From assembly GCA_903887275.1 (NCBI GenBank), contig CAISPD010000056.1, positions 1 through 36,341 of the forward strand: 36,341 bases of DNA, read 5' to 3'. The position numbers were made by a program, and so were the translations under genes. Of this stretch, positions 20,121 through 29,100 are shown piece after piece. The notes beneath the pieces were generated by a model. The model did no database searches, had not been told where the DNA came from, and was given only the letters and a program-made list of their open reading frames with translations. Numbering within the stretch: position 1 is the stretch's first letter; every line of letters begins with the position of its first letter. The stretch is from an uncultured Mucilaginibacter sp. (lineage in GTDB: Bacteria; Bacteroidota; Bacteroidia; Sphingobacteriales; Sphingobacteriaceae).

Positions 20121-21605
20121 TCAAACGTTCCCGGCGATCATTGCAGAATCGTCGCTGGTTGCCGCTTTTCCTTCTTCGACAACACCCGGATAACCGAAAA
20201 GCTTTCTTTCTTTGATCACCGCAGCAACATCAGCCGGCACAAACTCTTCCCATACCGACGAACCACTGCTGATCTGGCTCAACACTTTATCCGTATGTAC
20301 GTGAAGGTTCTTTTCGTTATAGTGACTGATATCCTCTATCTTATTATTGGAGATCAGGTAACGGTAAAGGTCTATGAGGTGCTGTGGCGGGTAAAAACGC
20401 AGACAGTTCATGATGATACCGTCTCTGAAAGTAGGGTAAATATACAGTTTAACATTTCTGCTGAACAGCGTTGCAAAGGACTCGAGAATGCCGCCTGGCA
20501 AATCCTGGTAATGCTCTTCAGCAAATATATATTCAAGGTTTGGATAGCCAAGTACAACCCCCATTTTCAGTTTGGTGATCTTTGACAGGAAGGCTACCAA
20601 TTTATAATACTCATGAAAATTCGAGATCAATACCGTTTGCCCCAGAGAACAGAGTATGTCAACCCGATCTAGGAAGTCTTTCTCGTTGATCTCGGCAGTT
20701 TGCGCAGCATTTCTTTCCGTCAAAGCCTGCAGGGTGAGCTCGGCGACCACGATCACGTTATTCTTATCAACATCAGGCTCCTGTAAAAACTGCTTGACCC
20801 CGGTATTCAGCATATCCAGGTGAACATTGACCAGGGGACGGAACCGACCACGCAGCACCACGATATTCTTTTTATACAATACTTCAGAAGGCTGCAGGTT
20901 TTTACCATCCGGACCAAATACAGCAGCATCAGAGAAGCCATATTTAACCAGATGCAAACTCATTAAACGGTTATCTACTTTGGTAAAATCGGGCCCTTCA
21001 AAGCGGATCATATCGATCTGGATACGGTCGGTTGAAAGGTCATCCAGCAGCGATTGAATGAATATAGATGGCGCATCATGATAATAGAAACAAGCATACA
21101 TGAGGTTCACACCCAAAATACCTACAGCCTGCTGTTGCAGGTTATTATCATTATCTAAAAGCTTTACGTGTAATACAACGTCGTTAAAACCACCGTTTGG
21201 TGTTAACTGGTATCTTACACCCATCCAGCCGTGTCCCTCATTGGTTTTATGATAATTTAGGGCGGCCATGGTATTTGAAAAGGCAAAAAAGGTGGTAGTA
21301 TCACCCCGCAATGCTGAAAGGCGCTCAATCAAAAGGCCGTATTCGTGATCAAGCATCGATATCAGCCGAGCCTCACTCACATAACGGCGCACCTGTAATG
21401 CGCCGTATATGGCATCAGAAAAAGTCATGTCATAAGCCGACATGGTTTTAGCGATAGTACCCGAAGAAGCACCGGCTTTGAAAAAATTGGCTGCAACATC
21501 CTGCCCTGCCCCAATTTCGGCAAATGAACCATAGATCTTAGGATCGAGATTGATCGTTAGAGCTTTCTGCTTGGTTCCGATCTCCTTATTATATACGGCA
21601 CTCAT
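20121..21605 (-). CDS. Conserved Bacteroidota protein of unknown function (494 aa)
   Basis: Long intact ORF convergent to the RND operon; resembles a conserved Bacteroidota family, no catalytic motif recognised. Confidence 0.8.
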   Translation of the reverse strand: MSAVYNKEIGTKQKALTINLDPKIYGSFAEIGAGQDVAANFFKAGASSGTIAKTMSAYDMTFSDAIYGALQVRRYVSEARLISMLDHEYGLLIERLSALRGDTTTFFAFSNTMAALNYHKTNEGHGWMGVRYQLTPNGGFNDVVLHVKLLDNDNNLQQQAVGILGVNLMYACFYYHDAPSIFIQSLLDDLSTDRIQIDMIRFEGPDFTKVDNRLMSLHLVKYGFSDAAVFGPDGKNLQPSEVLYKKNIVVLRGRFRPLVNVHLDMLNTGVKQFLQEPDVDKNNVIVVAELTLQALTERNAAQTAEINEKDFLDRVDILCSLGQTVLISNFHEYYKLVAFLSKITKLKMGVVLGYPNLEYIFAEEHYQDLPGGILESFATLFSRNVKLYIYPTFRDGIIMNCLRFYPPQHLIDLYRYLISNNKIEDISHYNEKNLHVHTDKVLSQISSGSSVWEEFVPADVAAVIKERKLFGYPGVVEEGKAATSDDSAMIAGNV

Positions 21606-21821
21606 AGGGTATGTTTGTTAAGGTCAAATGCTGCCAATTACAAGCTGTTGTAAGTTACGCAAAAATAGGATTTTTTGATGAACGGTTTGGGCAGAAAAAA
21701 CTTAAATAATACCTGCCAAATAATTTATAAAGACTTTAAAAAAAATTGGCCGGCGTTTTTGCCAGCCAAAACTCCTAATTTTTGAAAAATATGCCCTGAA
21801 TAAAACTTCTTTAAAAAAAGA

Positions 21822-21852
21822 TTTGCGCAGAAAATTAAAAAGCTTACTTTTG
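21822..21852 (+). promoter_or_regulatory. tRNA-Pro promoter, TTTG-N19-TACTTTTG
   Basis: Match to the Bacteroidota -33/-7 consensus (TTTG ... TAnnTTTG), ending 9 nt before the tRNA. Confidence 0.7.
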
Positions 21853-21861
21853 CAGCCCCGA

Positions 21862-21935
21862 CGGGGTGTAGCGTAGCCCGGTATCGCGCCACATTTGGGA
21901 TGTGGAGGCCGCAGGTTCGAATCCTGCCACCCCGA
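21862..21935 (+). tRNA. tRNA-Pro (UGG)
   Basis: 74-nt cloverleaf CGGGGTG...CACCCCGA; anticodon loop TTTGGGA in CCACA/TGTGG stem; T-arm GCAGGTTCGAATCCTGC; CCA not encoded. Confidence 0.95.
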
Positions 21936-21979
21936 CGAAACAAAAGCCGCTTCTGAGTAATCAGAGCGGCTTTTTTGTT
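21887..21979. repeat. Left direct repeat (attL-like; tRNA-Pro 3' half plus terminator)
   Basis: 93 bp, identical to 32083-32175 except one position (C21930 vs A32126). Confidence 0.9.
21942..21976 (+). terminator. Intrinsic terminator of tRNA-Pro
   Basis: AAAAGCCGCTTCTGAGTAATCAGAGCGGCTTTTTT hairpin plus T-run. Confidence 0.85.
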
Positions 21980-22374
21980 GCTGTTATATTTTGTAATAAA
22001 TACAATGGCTCTCTTATAGAACAAATTACAAACAATAGCTTTTCTTTACGATTTTTTTTTCACCTATAACCACGAGGATCAACCAGCTATCAAATTAATT
22101 TTTCAATTTTTTTCAGATATAAGGCTTTATTTTCAGAATTAAAACCTCGATAATATGGCGCTTTAACTGCCAAACTCTAATGATTTAATTATCATAATAT
22201 TATAGCCAATTTTCAATAATAAATACCTAAGCAAACCCGATTTGAACTTATATTCTTTTAGGCTGTAAACTATTTATAGCTATTAAAAAATATCATTTAC
22301 GATTAAACCCTTTATTATTTCAACCGTCATAACTAAAACAATAACAAAAACGTAAAACAAAAAAATTAAAAATC

Positions 22375-22818
22375 ATGAAAAAACTTATCACCCTTTCTAT
22401 CGTAGTATTAAGCTCAGTAGTAGCATTTGCACAAACTACTCCAACCACAACAAAAAAAGACGCAAAAGCTGACATTGCAAAAGCAAAAGCTGACCTGGCA
22501 TCGCAGAAAAAAGATGTTGCTTCAGACAAAGCTGATATTAAAACCGACAAGGCAAATTTAAAAACTGACAAAGCTACTTTGGCATCGGCTAAAACTACTT
22601 TAGCTACAGCTAAAACAGATAAAGATTCCAAATCAGTAATACCTGCTGATAAAGCTGCAGTGCAAACTGCAAAGGCTACTGTAAAAACTGATAAAGCTGA
22701 TATCAAATCTGATAAGGCTGATGTAACTACAGACAAAGCTGATATAAAAGCCATGAAATCGGATATCAAAGAAATGAAAAAGAGTAACGGCTCTCATCAC
22801 GGTAGTCACAAGCATTAA
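22375..22818 (+). CDS. Secreted Lys/Ala/Asp-rich heptad-repeat protein with His-rich C-terminus
   Basis: Signal peptide MKKLITLSIVVLSSVVAFAQ; repeats such as DKADIKTDKANLKTDKATL, DKADIKSDKADVTTDKADIK; tail SHHGSHKH. Confidence 0.8.
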   Translation: MKKLITLSIVVLSSVVAFAQTTPTTTKKDAKADIAKAKADLASQKKDVASDKADIKTDKANLKTDKATLASAKTTLATAKTDKDSKSVIPADKAAVQTAKATVKTDKADIKSDKADVTTDKADIKAMKSDIKEMKKSNGSHHGSHKH

Positions 22819-22879
22819 TAAAAATATCTCCAATTGCTGGTGCTAAGAAAGAGATAAATTTATCCCATTCAGCATTAGT

Positions 22880-22917
22880 TAAACAATAATAGCCAGTTAT
22901 CTGGCTGTTATTGTTTA
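22880..22917. terminator. 17-bp-stem hairpin downstream of the heptad-repeat gene
   Basis: TAAACAATAATAGCCAG-TTAT-CTGGCTGTTATTGTTTA, one mismatch (G-U possible). Confidence 0.6.
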
Positions 22918-23041
22918 GTGGGCAAGTAACTTAATACTGATTGTTATATTTTTACCCAAAAGGCTAGTAAAAATACAAGATCCTCTTTCGAACTTATCCA
23001 AATTCACTCTATACTAATAGTCACCCAACCATTATTGATCA

Positions 23042-23935
23042 ATGAACAAAAAAATTTACTTCTCCTCAATATTGCTTTTCCTTTTATTGTGCAGCCGGTT
23101 TGCATTTTCCCAAACAACTGCAATAGATACCCTGGGGGATTTTAAAAGCATTAAAAAAGCGTCGTTAAAAGTTGGTTTAAATTATTTAAACAATTCAGTT
23201 TACCTAGGGCGAGCAGACACCGTGAATACTCCCCTCATCGAGCCAAACTTGAAATATACATTTGCAAATGGCATCTATTTTTCGGGCAATGTGCAAATAG
23301 TACCAAACCGAAAAACAAATAAATTGGATGGAGGAAGTATCAGTGCCGGATATGATTACGATATCGGTAATAATTGTAGTGGGAGCCTTTCATTTACTCA
23401 ATTGTTTTATAGTGCTACCAGTACGCAAATAGGCTCTTCTATTGGAAGTACGATCAATGCGAATATTGATTATGATATCAGCGACGTGATAACCCCATCA
23501 CTTAGTATCGATTATAATATATTAAAACAAGGGTTCGGCAGTGATGTGATGGTCAATTTTGGCATCTCGCATGACTTTGCTCAGGAAAGCATATTTGCCG
23601 GCGACGACATTGGCCTGATCTCGCCAACTGCAACGGTTAATGCCGGAACCCAGAACTTTTATTCCGCGTTTTTAACGCTGAAAAAATACAAATTACCCAA
23701 AGCCGGCAAAGCCCAAAAACTATTATCAGCCCAAGATGCCAAACTGGCCAAATTTCAATTACTGGATTTCGAATTTGCTGCTCCTATCGAATACAAAACA
23801 GGTCCAGTACTTTTTAGTTTTACGCCAACCTATGCCTTTGCAGAAAATAAGCTTCCGGCCAGTATCACTAAAGGGATGGTTTCGACACAAAGCGGCCTCT
23901 TCTTTTTTGAAATTGGAGCTTCGGTCAAATTTTGA
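23042..23935 (+). CDS. Secreted protein, probable outer-membrane beta-barrel, unknown function
   Basis: Signal peptide MNKKIYFSSILLFLLLCSRFAFSQ; alternating aromatic/polar strands; terminal Phe (GASVKF). Confidence 0.65.
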   Translation: MNKKIYFSSILLFLLLCSRFAFSQTTAIDTLGDFKSIKKASLKVGLNYLNNSVYLGRADTVNTPLIEPNLKYTFANGIYFSGNVQIVPNRKTNKLDGGSISAGYDYDIGNNCSGSLSFTQLFYSATSTQIGSSIGSTINANIDYDISDVITPSLSIDYNILKQGFGSDVMVNFGISHDFAQESIFAGDDIGLISPTATVNAGTQNFYSAFLTLKKYKLPKAGKAQKLLSAQDAKLAKFQLLDFEFAAPIEYKTGPVLFSFTPTYAFAENKLPASITKGMVSTQSGLFFFEIGASVKF

Positions 23936-23973
23936 TCCGGCACTGAATTCTTTTGGTTTGCAATACGAGGGCA

Positions 23974-24183
23974 CTATTCAGTCCTGGTTTTTCTTGTTGT
24001 GATTTTAAACGGATAATACAATGGACAAAAGCTTACAAAGCTGGTTAAAATAAATATTGCAGCGAAGACCAGTAAAATTATTGCAAGCGTACCGGAAATA
24101 ATATTTGCATAAAATAATACAGCAATTGTTATGGCGACCAGAACCCGCAGTGCCCGGTCTATTGTTCCCATGTTCTTTTTCAT
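23974..24183 (-). CDS. DUF2892 / YgaP-like small membrane protein
   Basis: Two hydrophobic helices, MGTIDRALRVLVAI start, FCPLYYPF motif. Confidence 0.75.
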   Translation of the reverse strand: MKKNMGTIDRALRVLVAITIAVLFYANIISGTLAIILLVFAAIFILTSFVSFCPLYYPFKITTRKTRTE

Positions 24184-24265
24184 CTTTTTAATTTTTTGTT
24201 AAAGATAAAAAGCACGACAGGCTGGGATGGTTACAAATGTTACAATAGCGTTGCAGGGTGGTTTT

Positions 24266-24904
24266 TCAGCACATATCAAAATCATTCAGCAGCTTGATTT
24301 CATTCCGATAAAGAACAATTTTCCCGTCATTCTCCAGTTGTTTGAGTAAACGCGAAATCACAACTCTGGAAGTTGCCAATTCATCAGCGATCAAATAATG
24401 TGAAGCCCGAATTACACTTGAGCCTGAGAGCCGCTGCTTTTCCTTAAGATAAGCAATTAAACGGTCGTCTAACTTATGGAATGCAATACTTTCAATTGAT
24501 TTCAATAGTTCAAGAAAACGTAGGTTAAAGCTGCGCATGATATAATTTTTCCAACCCGGATACTTGCAAAGCCATTCATCCAGTTTGGTATGCGGTATTG
24601 CGATCAAATCAACATCTTCTTCTGCAATTGCCTTCACTTCGCTTTTTTTTGCTTCCAGACAGCAACTATAGGCCATAGAACAACTCTCGTTGCTTGAAAG
24701 GTAATATAAAAGGATCTCTTTACCGGTTTCGTCCTTCTTTAGAACCTTTAGTGTGCCATTGATCACCATAGGCATCATATGGATATACTTACCATAATCC
24801 ATAATAATATCGCCTTCTTTGAAGTGCTTCAATGTTCCAAATTCGTTTATTTCCCGAAGCAAACCGGGTTCAAATATGGCTTCAAAATAACCAGTATTAT
24901 CCAT
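24266..24904 (-). CDS. Crp/Fnr-family transcriptional regulator
   Basis: cNMP-binding-like beta-roll (GDIIMDYGKYIHMMPMVINGTLKVLKKDETGKEILLYYL) and C-terminal HTH (ASHYLIADELATSRVVISRLLKQLENDGKIVLYRNEIKLL). Confidence 0.88.
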   Translation of the reverse strand: MDNTGYFEAIFEPGLLREINEFGTLKHFKEGDIIMDYGKYIHMMPMVINGTLKVLKKDETGKEILLYYLSSNESCSMAYSCCLEAKKSEVKAIAEEDVDLIAIPHTKLDEWLCKYPGWKNYIMRSFNLRFLELLKSIESIAFHKLDDRLIAYLKEKQRLSGSSVIRASHYLIADELATSRVVISRLLKQLENDGKIVLYRNEIKLLNDFDMC

Positions 24905-24944
24905 AGCGCTAATTTAGCAGAAATTACCTGCTATAAGTCTTGCG

Positions 24945-25256
24945 TTATTTAACGTACTTTTTAACACTGGTCCATGTGCCGCCATTAACTACATTATTAA
25001 AGCCATTTTGCTTAAGAATAGATTTGGCTTGCCAACTCCTGCCCCCGCTTTGACAAAAGACCACAATATTACTTTTATGCTCGAATTTCGACAGCTGGTT
25101 TACTATTTCCGCTACCGGTATGTTTACCGAGCCTTTAATATGGCCACCGGCAAATTCTTCCCGGGTGCGAACATCAACTAAAAAAGCTCCTTCACTAATA
25201 ATGGTTTGCAGGTCGGGCGATGTGCTTCCGCCGAACAATTGCTTGAAAATATTCAT
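24945..25256 (-). CDS. Single-domain rhodanese (sulfurtransferase)
   Basis: FLVDVRTREEFAGGHIKGSVNIPV, active-site loop CQSGGRSW. Start at 25256 preferred over 25325: 4-nt overlap with the DUF983 stop and a typical N-terminus. Confidence 0.9.
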   Translation of the reverse strand: MNIFKQLFGGSTSPDLQTIISEGAFLVDVRTREEFAGGHIKGSVNIPVAEIVNQLSKFEHKSNIVVFCQSGGRSWQAKSILKQNGFNNVVNGGTWTSVKKYVK

Positions 25257-25681
25257 GTTGTTGGATGATTTTTTTGATAGTTTTCGGCTGCGTCGGGCAC
25301 ATAATGCAGGCCCGGTGTTAACCAATGCATTAATAATATTCGCGAATACCGGTAATTAAATGGTGCCAGTAAACTAACAACGCTTAGCATAATGCCCAGG
25401 TAAAGCCAGGGGTTTTCGCTGCCGGAAAGAATGTAGGTGCCAACGGCAAGCGTTACAAGTTCGGCGACTATAAAGGCATAGCCAACGTACATTGCTGCAT
25501 AAAAATAGCCCGGCTCCCTTTCATATAACATACCGCACCTGGGGCAATTTTTCAATATCTTTTGCCCCTTAAAGCTATATGCCGGATTAGCAAAGACCTT
25601 GCCTTCACGGCATTTTGGACACCTTGCATTTACAATAGCTGGCCAGATTCTTAAATTCTTTTGTTCTGATTTCTTTATCAT
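25253..25681 (-). CDS. DUF983 membrane protein with CPxC zinc-ribbon-like motifs
   Basis: RCPKCREGKVF, NCPRCGMLYEREPGYFYAAMYVGYAF, followed by TM helices. Confidence 0.85.
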   Translation of the reverse strand: MIKKSEQKNLRIWPAIVNARCPKCREGKVFANPAYSFKGQKILKNCPRCGMLYEREPGYFYAAMYVGYAFIVAELVTLAVGTYILSGSENPWLYLGIMLSVVSLLAPFNYRYSRILLMHWLTPGLHYVPDAAENYQKNHPTT

Positions 25682-25864
25682 TTACTTCATCTTAAAATAG
25701 ACTAATATTTTTTCGAGCGGGCAGAATTTTGTTATTGATGATTGAAATAAATTGAAACCTACAAAAACAGCCAGCCATAACCAGTTGATATTTACAAAAT
25801 GAGCTAATGTTACGCTGGTAAGGACAAAAATCCCTGCAACAGCCCGTACAACACGTTCTTTCAT
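25682..25864 (-). CDS. DUF2892 / YgaP-like small membrane protein
   Basis: ERVVRAVAGIFVLTSV, second helix, SSITKFCPLEKIL. Confidence 0.8.
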   Translation of the reverse strand: MKERVVRAVAGIFVLTSVTLAHFVNINWLWLAVFVGFNLFQSSITKFCPLEKILVYFKMK

Positions 25865-25875
25865 GATTTTTTTAT

Positions 25876-26181
25876 TCAGATTGATTTTTCGACATCCAAT
25901 ACAAAGGCCCTGGCAGGAAAACTTCCACCTAAGCTTTTGTTATAATTCATAATAAGTTCCGCACCCAGTGTTGCTTTTTCCTGACTGGTAAAGGTGAAGA
26001 TCATGACCGAGTCGGCCTGTTCATCGCCACTGGCAAACCAGTCTGCAAGCATATTTTGATTATTTCCGTTCCTGTGTCCTATGATATTGCTTGTACTGAA
26101 CACATCAATTTCAGCTTGCTTGAATATTTTGCTGATATCGCCCAGAAATTCATTTAAACAGGTAACTATTAATAGTTTCAT
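25876..26181 (-). CDS. Small PII-like / ferredoxin-fold regulatory protein adjacent to the RND pump
   Basis: MKLLIVTCLNEFLGDISKIFKQAEIDVFSTSNIIGHRNG resembles the PII/CutA-like beta-alpha-beta start; 2-nt gap to the RND gene. Confidence 0.55.
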   Translation of the reverse strand: MKLLIVTCLNEFLGDISKIFKQAEIDVFSTSNIIGHRNGNNQNMLADWFASGDEQADSVMIFTFTSQEKATLGAELIMNYNKSLGGSFPARAFVLDVEKSI

Positions 26182-26183
26182 AT

Positions 26184-29100
26184 TCAGGATTCTAATGGTT
26201 TAACATCATTTTTACGCATCATCTTGAAATATAACAGGGGTACTACGATCAAGGTCAAAAATGTTGAAGTTATTGTGCCGCCCATCAGAGAAATTGCGAG
26301 CCCCTGAAAAATTGGATCGAATAGTATGATCACAGCTCCTAAAGCAACGGCCCCTGCAGTCAACAAAATAGGGGTTGTGCGAACCGCACCCGCTTCAATA
26401 ATAGCCTGCTTCAAGTGGATCCCTTCATTTAGCCGGATATTTACAAAGTCGATCAACAATATCGAATTACGGACCATAACTCCGGCCAACGCTATAAACC
26501 CGATCATAGAAGTTGCTGTGAAATAAGCATGCAATAACCAATGCCCCAAAATGATCCCGATTAGTGATAATGGTATGGCGGCAAGCATGATCAACGGTAC
26601 CGTAAAATTCTGGAACCAGCCAACGATTAGGATATAGATCAGAATAATAACTACTGCGAACGCAATGCCGAGGTCGCGAAAGACCTCGAAAGTGATCTGC
26701 CATTCTCCATCCCATTTTAAACTGTAATTGTCTTCAAATTCTGGCTGATGAGTATATTCTTCTTTTAATGAGAATCCCTTTGGCACTTTTAAGGTATTTA
26801 AATGATCTGAGACATCCGAAATGGCATAAGAGGGACTCTCCAGGTTTCCGGCCATATCACCGATCACATAAACAACTTCCTTTTGATTTTTGCGATAAAT
26901 ACTTTTGGCTTTTATTTGTCTGGTCACCGTTACCAGATCTCGTATGGGCACAACATTCCCTTGCATGCCAATAACCTTTACGTCGAGAATGTCGTTGATA
27001 TCTGTCTTACTGTCATCGCTGAGTTGCAACTTAATTGCCGTTTGGCTATACGAAGCCGGCTCCGAGATATTGCCCGATATCATCCCCCGCAAGGCAGCAT
27101 TAACTGTCGCAGCGATCTGGGCTGTGACCACACCATAATGCATAGCCTTTTCTTTGTTCACTTCAAGGTGGTATTCTGGCTGGTCTGCCGCAACCATCCA
27201 ATCAACATCAACTACATTTGAAGTTCTATCCAATAGGCCTTTTACCTGATCAGCAACTTTTATTTGTTCATTATAGTTTGGACCATATATTTCGGCAACT
27301 AAAGTTGATAATACAGGAGGCCCGGGTGGCACTTCTACGATTTTCACATTAGCATTATACCTTTTGGCGATAGCCTGAATTGGCTCCCGCATTTGCTTTG
27401 CTATCGCATGACTCTGAATATTTCGGTCATTTTTATCAACCAGATTCACATGTATATCGGCCACATTTTCGCCTCTGCGCAAGTCATAGTGTCTTACCAA
27501 TCCATTGAAACTGATTGGGGCTGAAGTACCAATATAGGTTTCGTAATTTTTAACCAGTGATTGGCCGGAAACACAAGCAGCAATATCTTTGGCTGCCGCC
27601 TGTGTCGCCTCAAGTGTGGTACCTGCGGGCATATCTATCACCACTTGAAATTCATTTTTATTATCAAAAGGCAGCATTTTTACGGCAACCGCTTTGGTAT
27701 AAAACATAGATAGCGAAGCAAAAAGAATAACAACGGTACTTAAAATAAATGTCCACCGTTTCCAGCGGGTTTCCAATAAGGGCTGAATGAAAGAGCGGTA
27801 AATCTTATAAATTCGCGTTTCTTCGAGTTTCAGCGAATGATGCTCCTCTTCGGATTTTACAGGTTTTTCTTTTTCACGCAGGAAGATAAATCCCAAATAA
27901 GGTGTGAGCGTTAAGGCAACAATTAACGATAATATCATCGCTATGGATGCACCAATTGGCATCGGGCTCATATACGGGCCCATCATTCCGGAAACAAAGG
28001 CCATAGGTAAAACCGCGGCAATGACCGTAAATGTTGCCAATATGGTTGGATTACCTACTTCATTGATGGCATATATGGCCGCCTGTAGCGGCGGCAATTT
28101 TTTCATTTTAAAATGCCGGTGCATATTCTCGGCGATGATGATCGAATCGTCAACAACAATACCTGTTATAAATACCAACGCGAACAGCGTGATCCTGTTC
28201 AGTGTATAATGCATAAAATAATAAGCAAACAAGGTAAGAGCAAACGTTACCGGCACTGATAAAAACACCACCAATCCTCCCCTCCAGCCCATTGCCAGCA
28301 TTACAAATACCGTAACTACTACGATAGCTATGAATAGGTGGAACAATAATTCAGATACTTTATCCGATGCAGTTTCTCCGTAATTTCTGGTTACCGTCAG
28401 GTGCACATCGTTGGGCAACAGATCTTTTTTTAGATATTCAACTTTATTCAGAATAAGTTCAGATAATTTCATCGCATCTGCACCCTTCTTTTTAGCAATG
28501 GAAAGTGTTATAGCCGGATAGTTTGATTTAAAGTTTCCAGCATCTTTCAGATTAGCCTTGCCGTATCCAAATAGCACATATTGGCTGGGACTCTCGGCTC
28601 CTTCTTCCACTTTTGCTATTTGCTTCAGATACACTGGCTGCTGCTGATTAACTCCTACAACCAGATTGGCCACATCCTCTGACGAGTTTAGAAAATTACC
28701 GGTAGTTACTGAAAAAGCTGTATCTTTTTGCAAAAGGTTGCCACCGGGTAATTGCATATTGCTTCCTTGTATCTGCTTACTTAGTGATAAAAAATCAATA
28801 TGGTTTTCAGCCATTTTGCTTTTATCCAGCACAATTTTTATTTCACGATCCCGGCCGCCAATAATTTTTATATCAGAAACATCATTGATCTTTTTGATCT
28901 CATTATCCAGTTCCTGCCCTATTTGCTTTAACTGGTAGTCATCGTATTTATCGCTCCACAAAGTCAGACCCAATACCGGAACATCGTCTATCGCCCTGGT
29001 TTTTATGAGCGGTAGCGTGATGCCCTGGGGCATTTTATCCATATTCTTCATTAATTCGCTATATAATTTTACAAGCGAGCGTTCTACATCTTCGCCAACA

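Noticed and set aside
21725-22024. 99-aa minus ORF containing RRGGRIRTCGLHIPNVARYRATLHPVG
   Set aside because: It is a translation antisense to tRNA-Pro and its terminator, a familiar spurious annotation.
22320-22769. 149-aa minus ORF rich in ALSV repeats
   Set aside because: Shadow frame of the plus-strand heptad-repeat gene, which has a signal peptide and sensible start.
22440-22790. CRISPR array or tandem DNA repeat
   Set aside because: Short irregular repeats vary in codon use and stay in frame; no constant repeat/spacer structure.
25257-25325. N-terminal extension of the rhodanese ORF
   Set aside because: Overlaps DUF983; MNIFKQLF at 25256 gives a 4-nt operon-type overlap.
26326-28938. 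Plus-strand ORFs inside the island RND gene
   Set aside because: Antisense to a strongly supported RND permease; no recognisable motifs.
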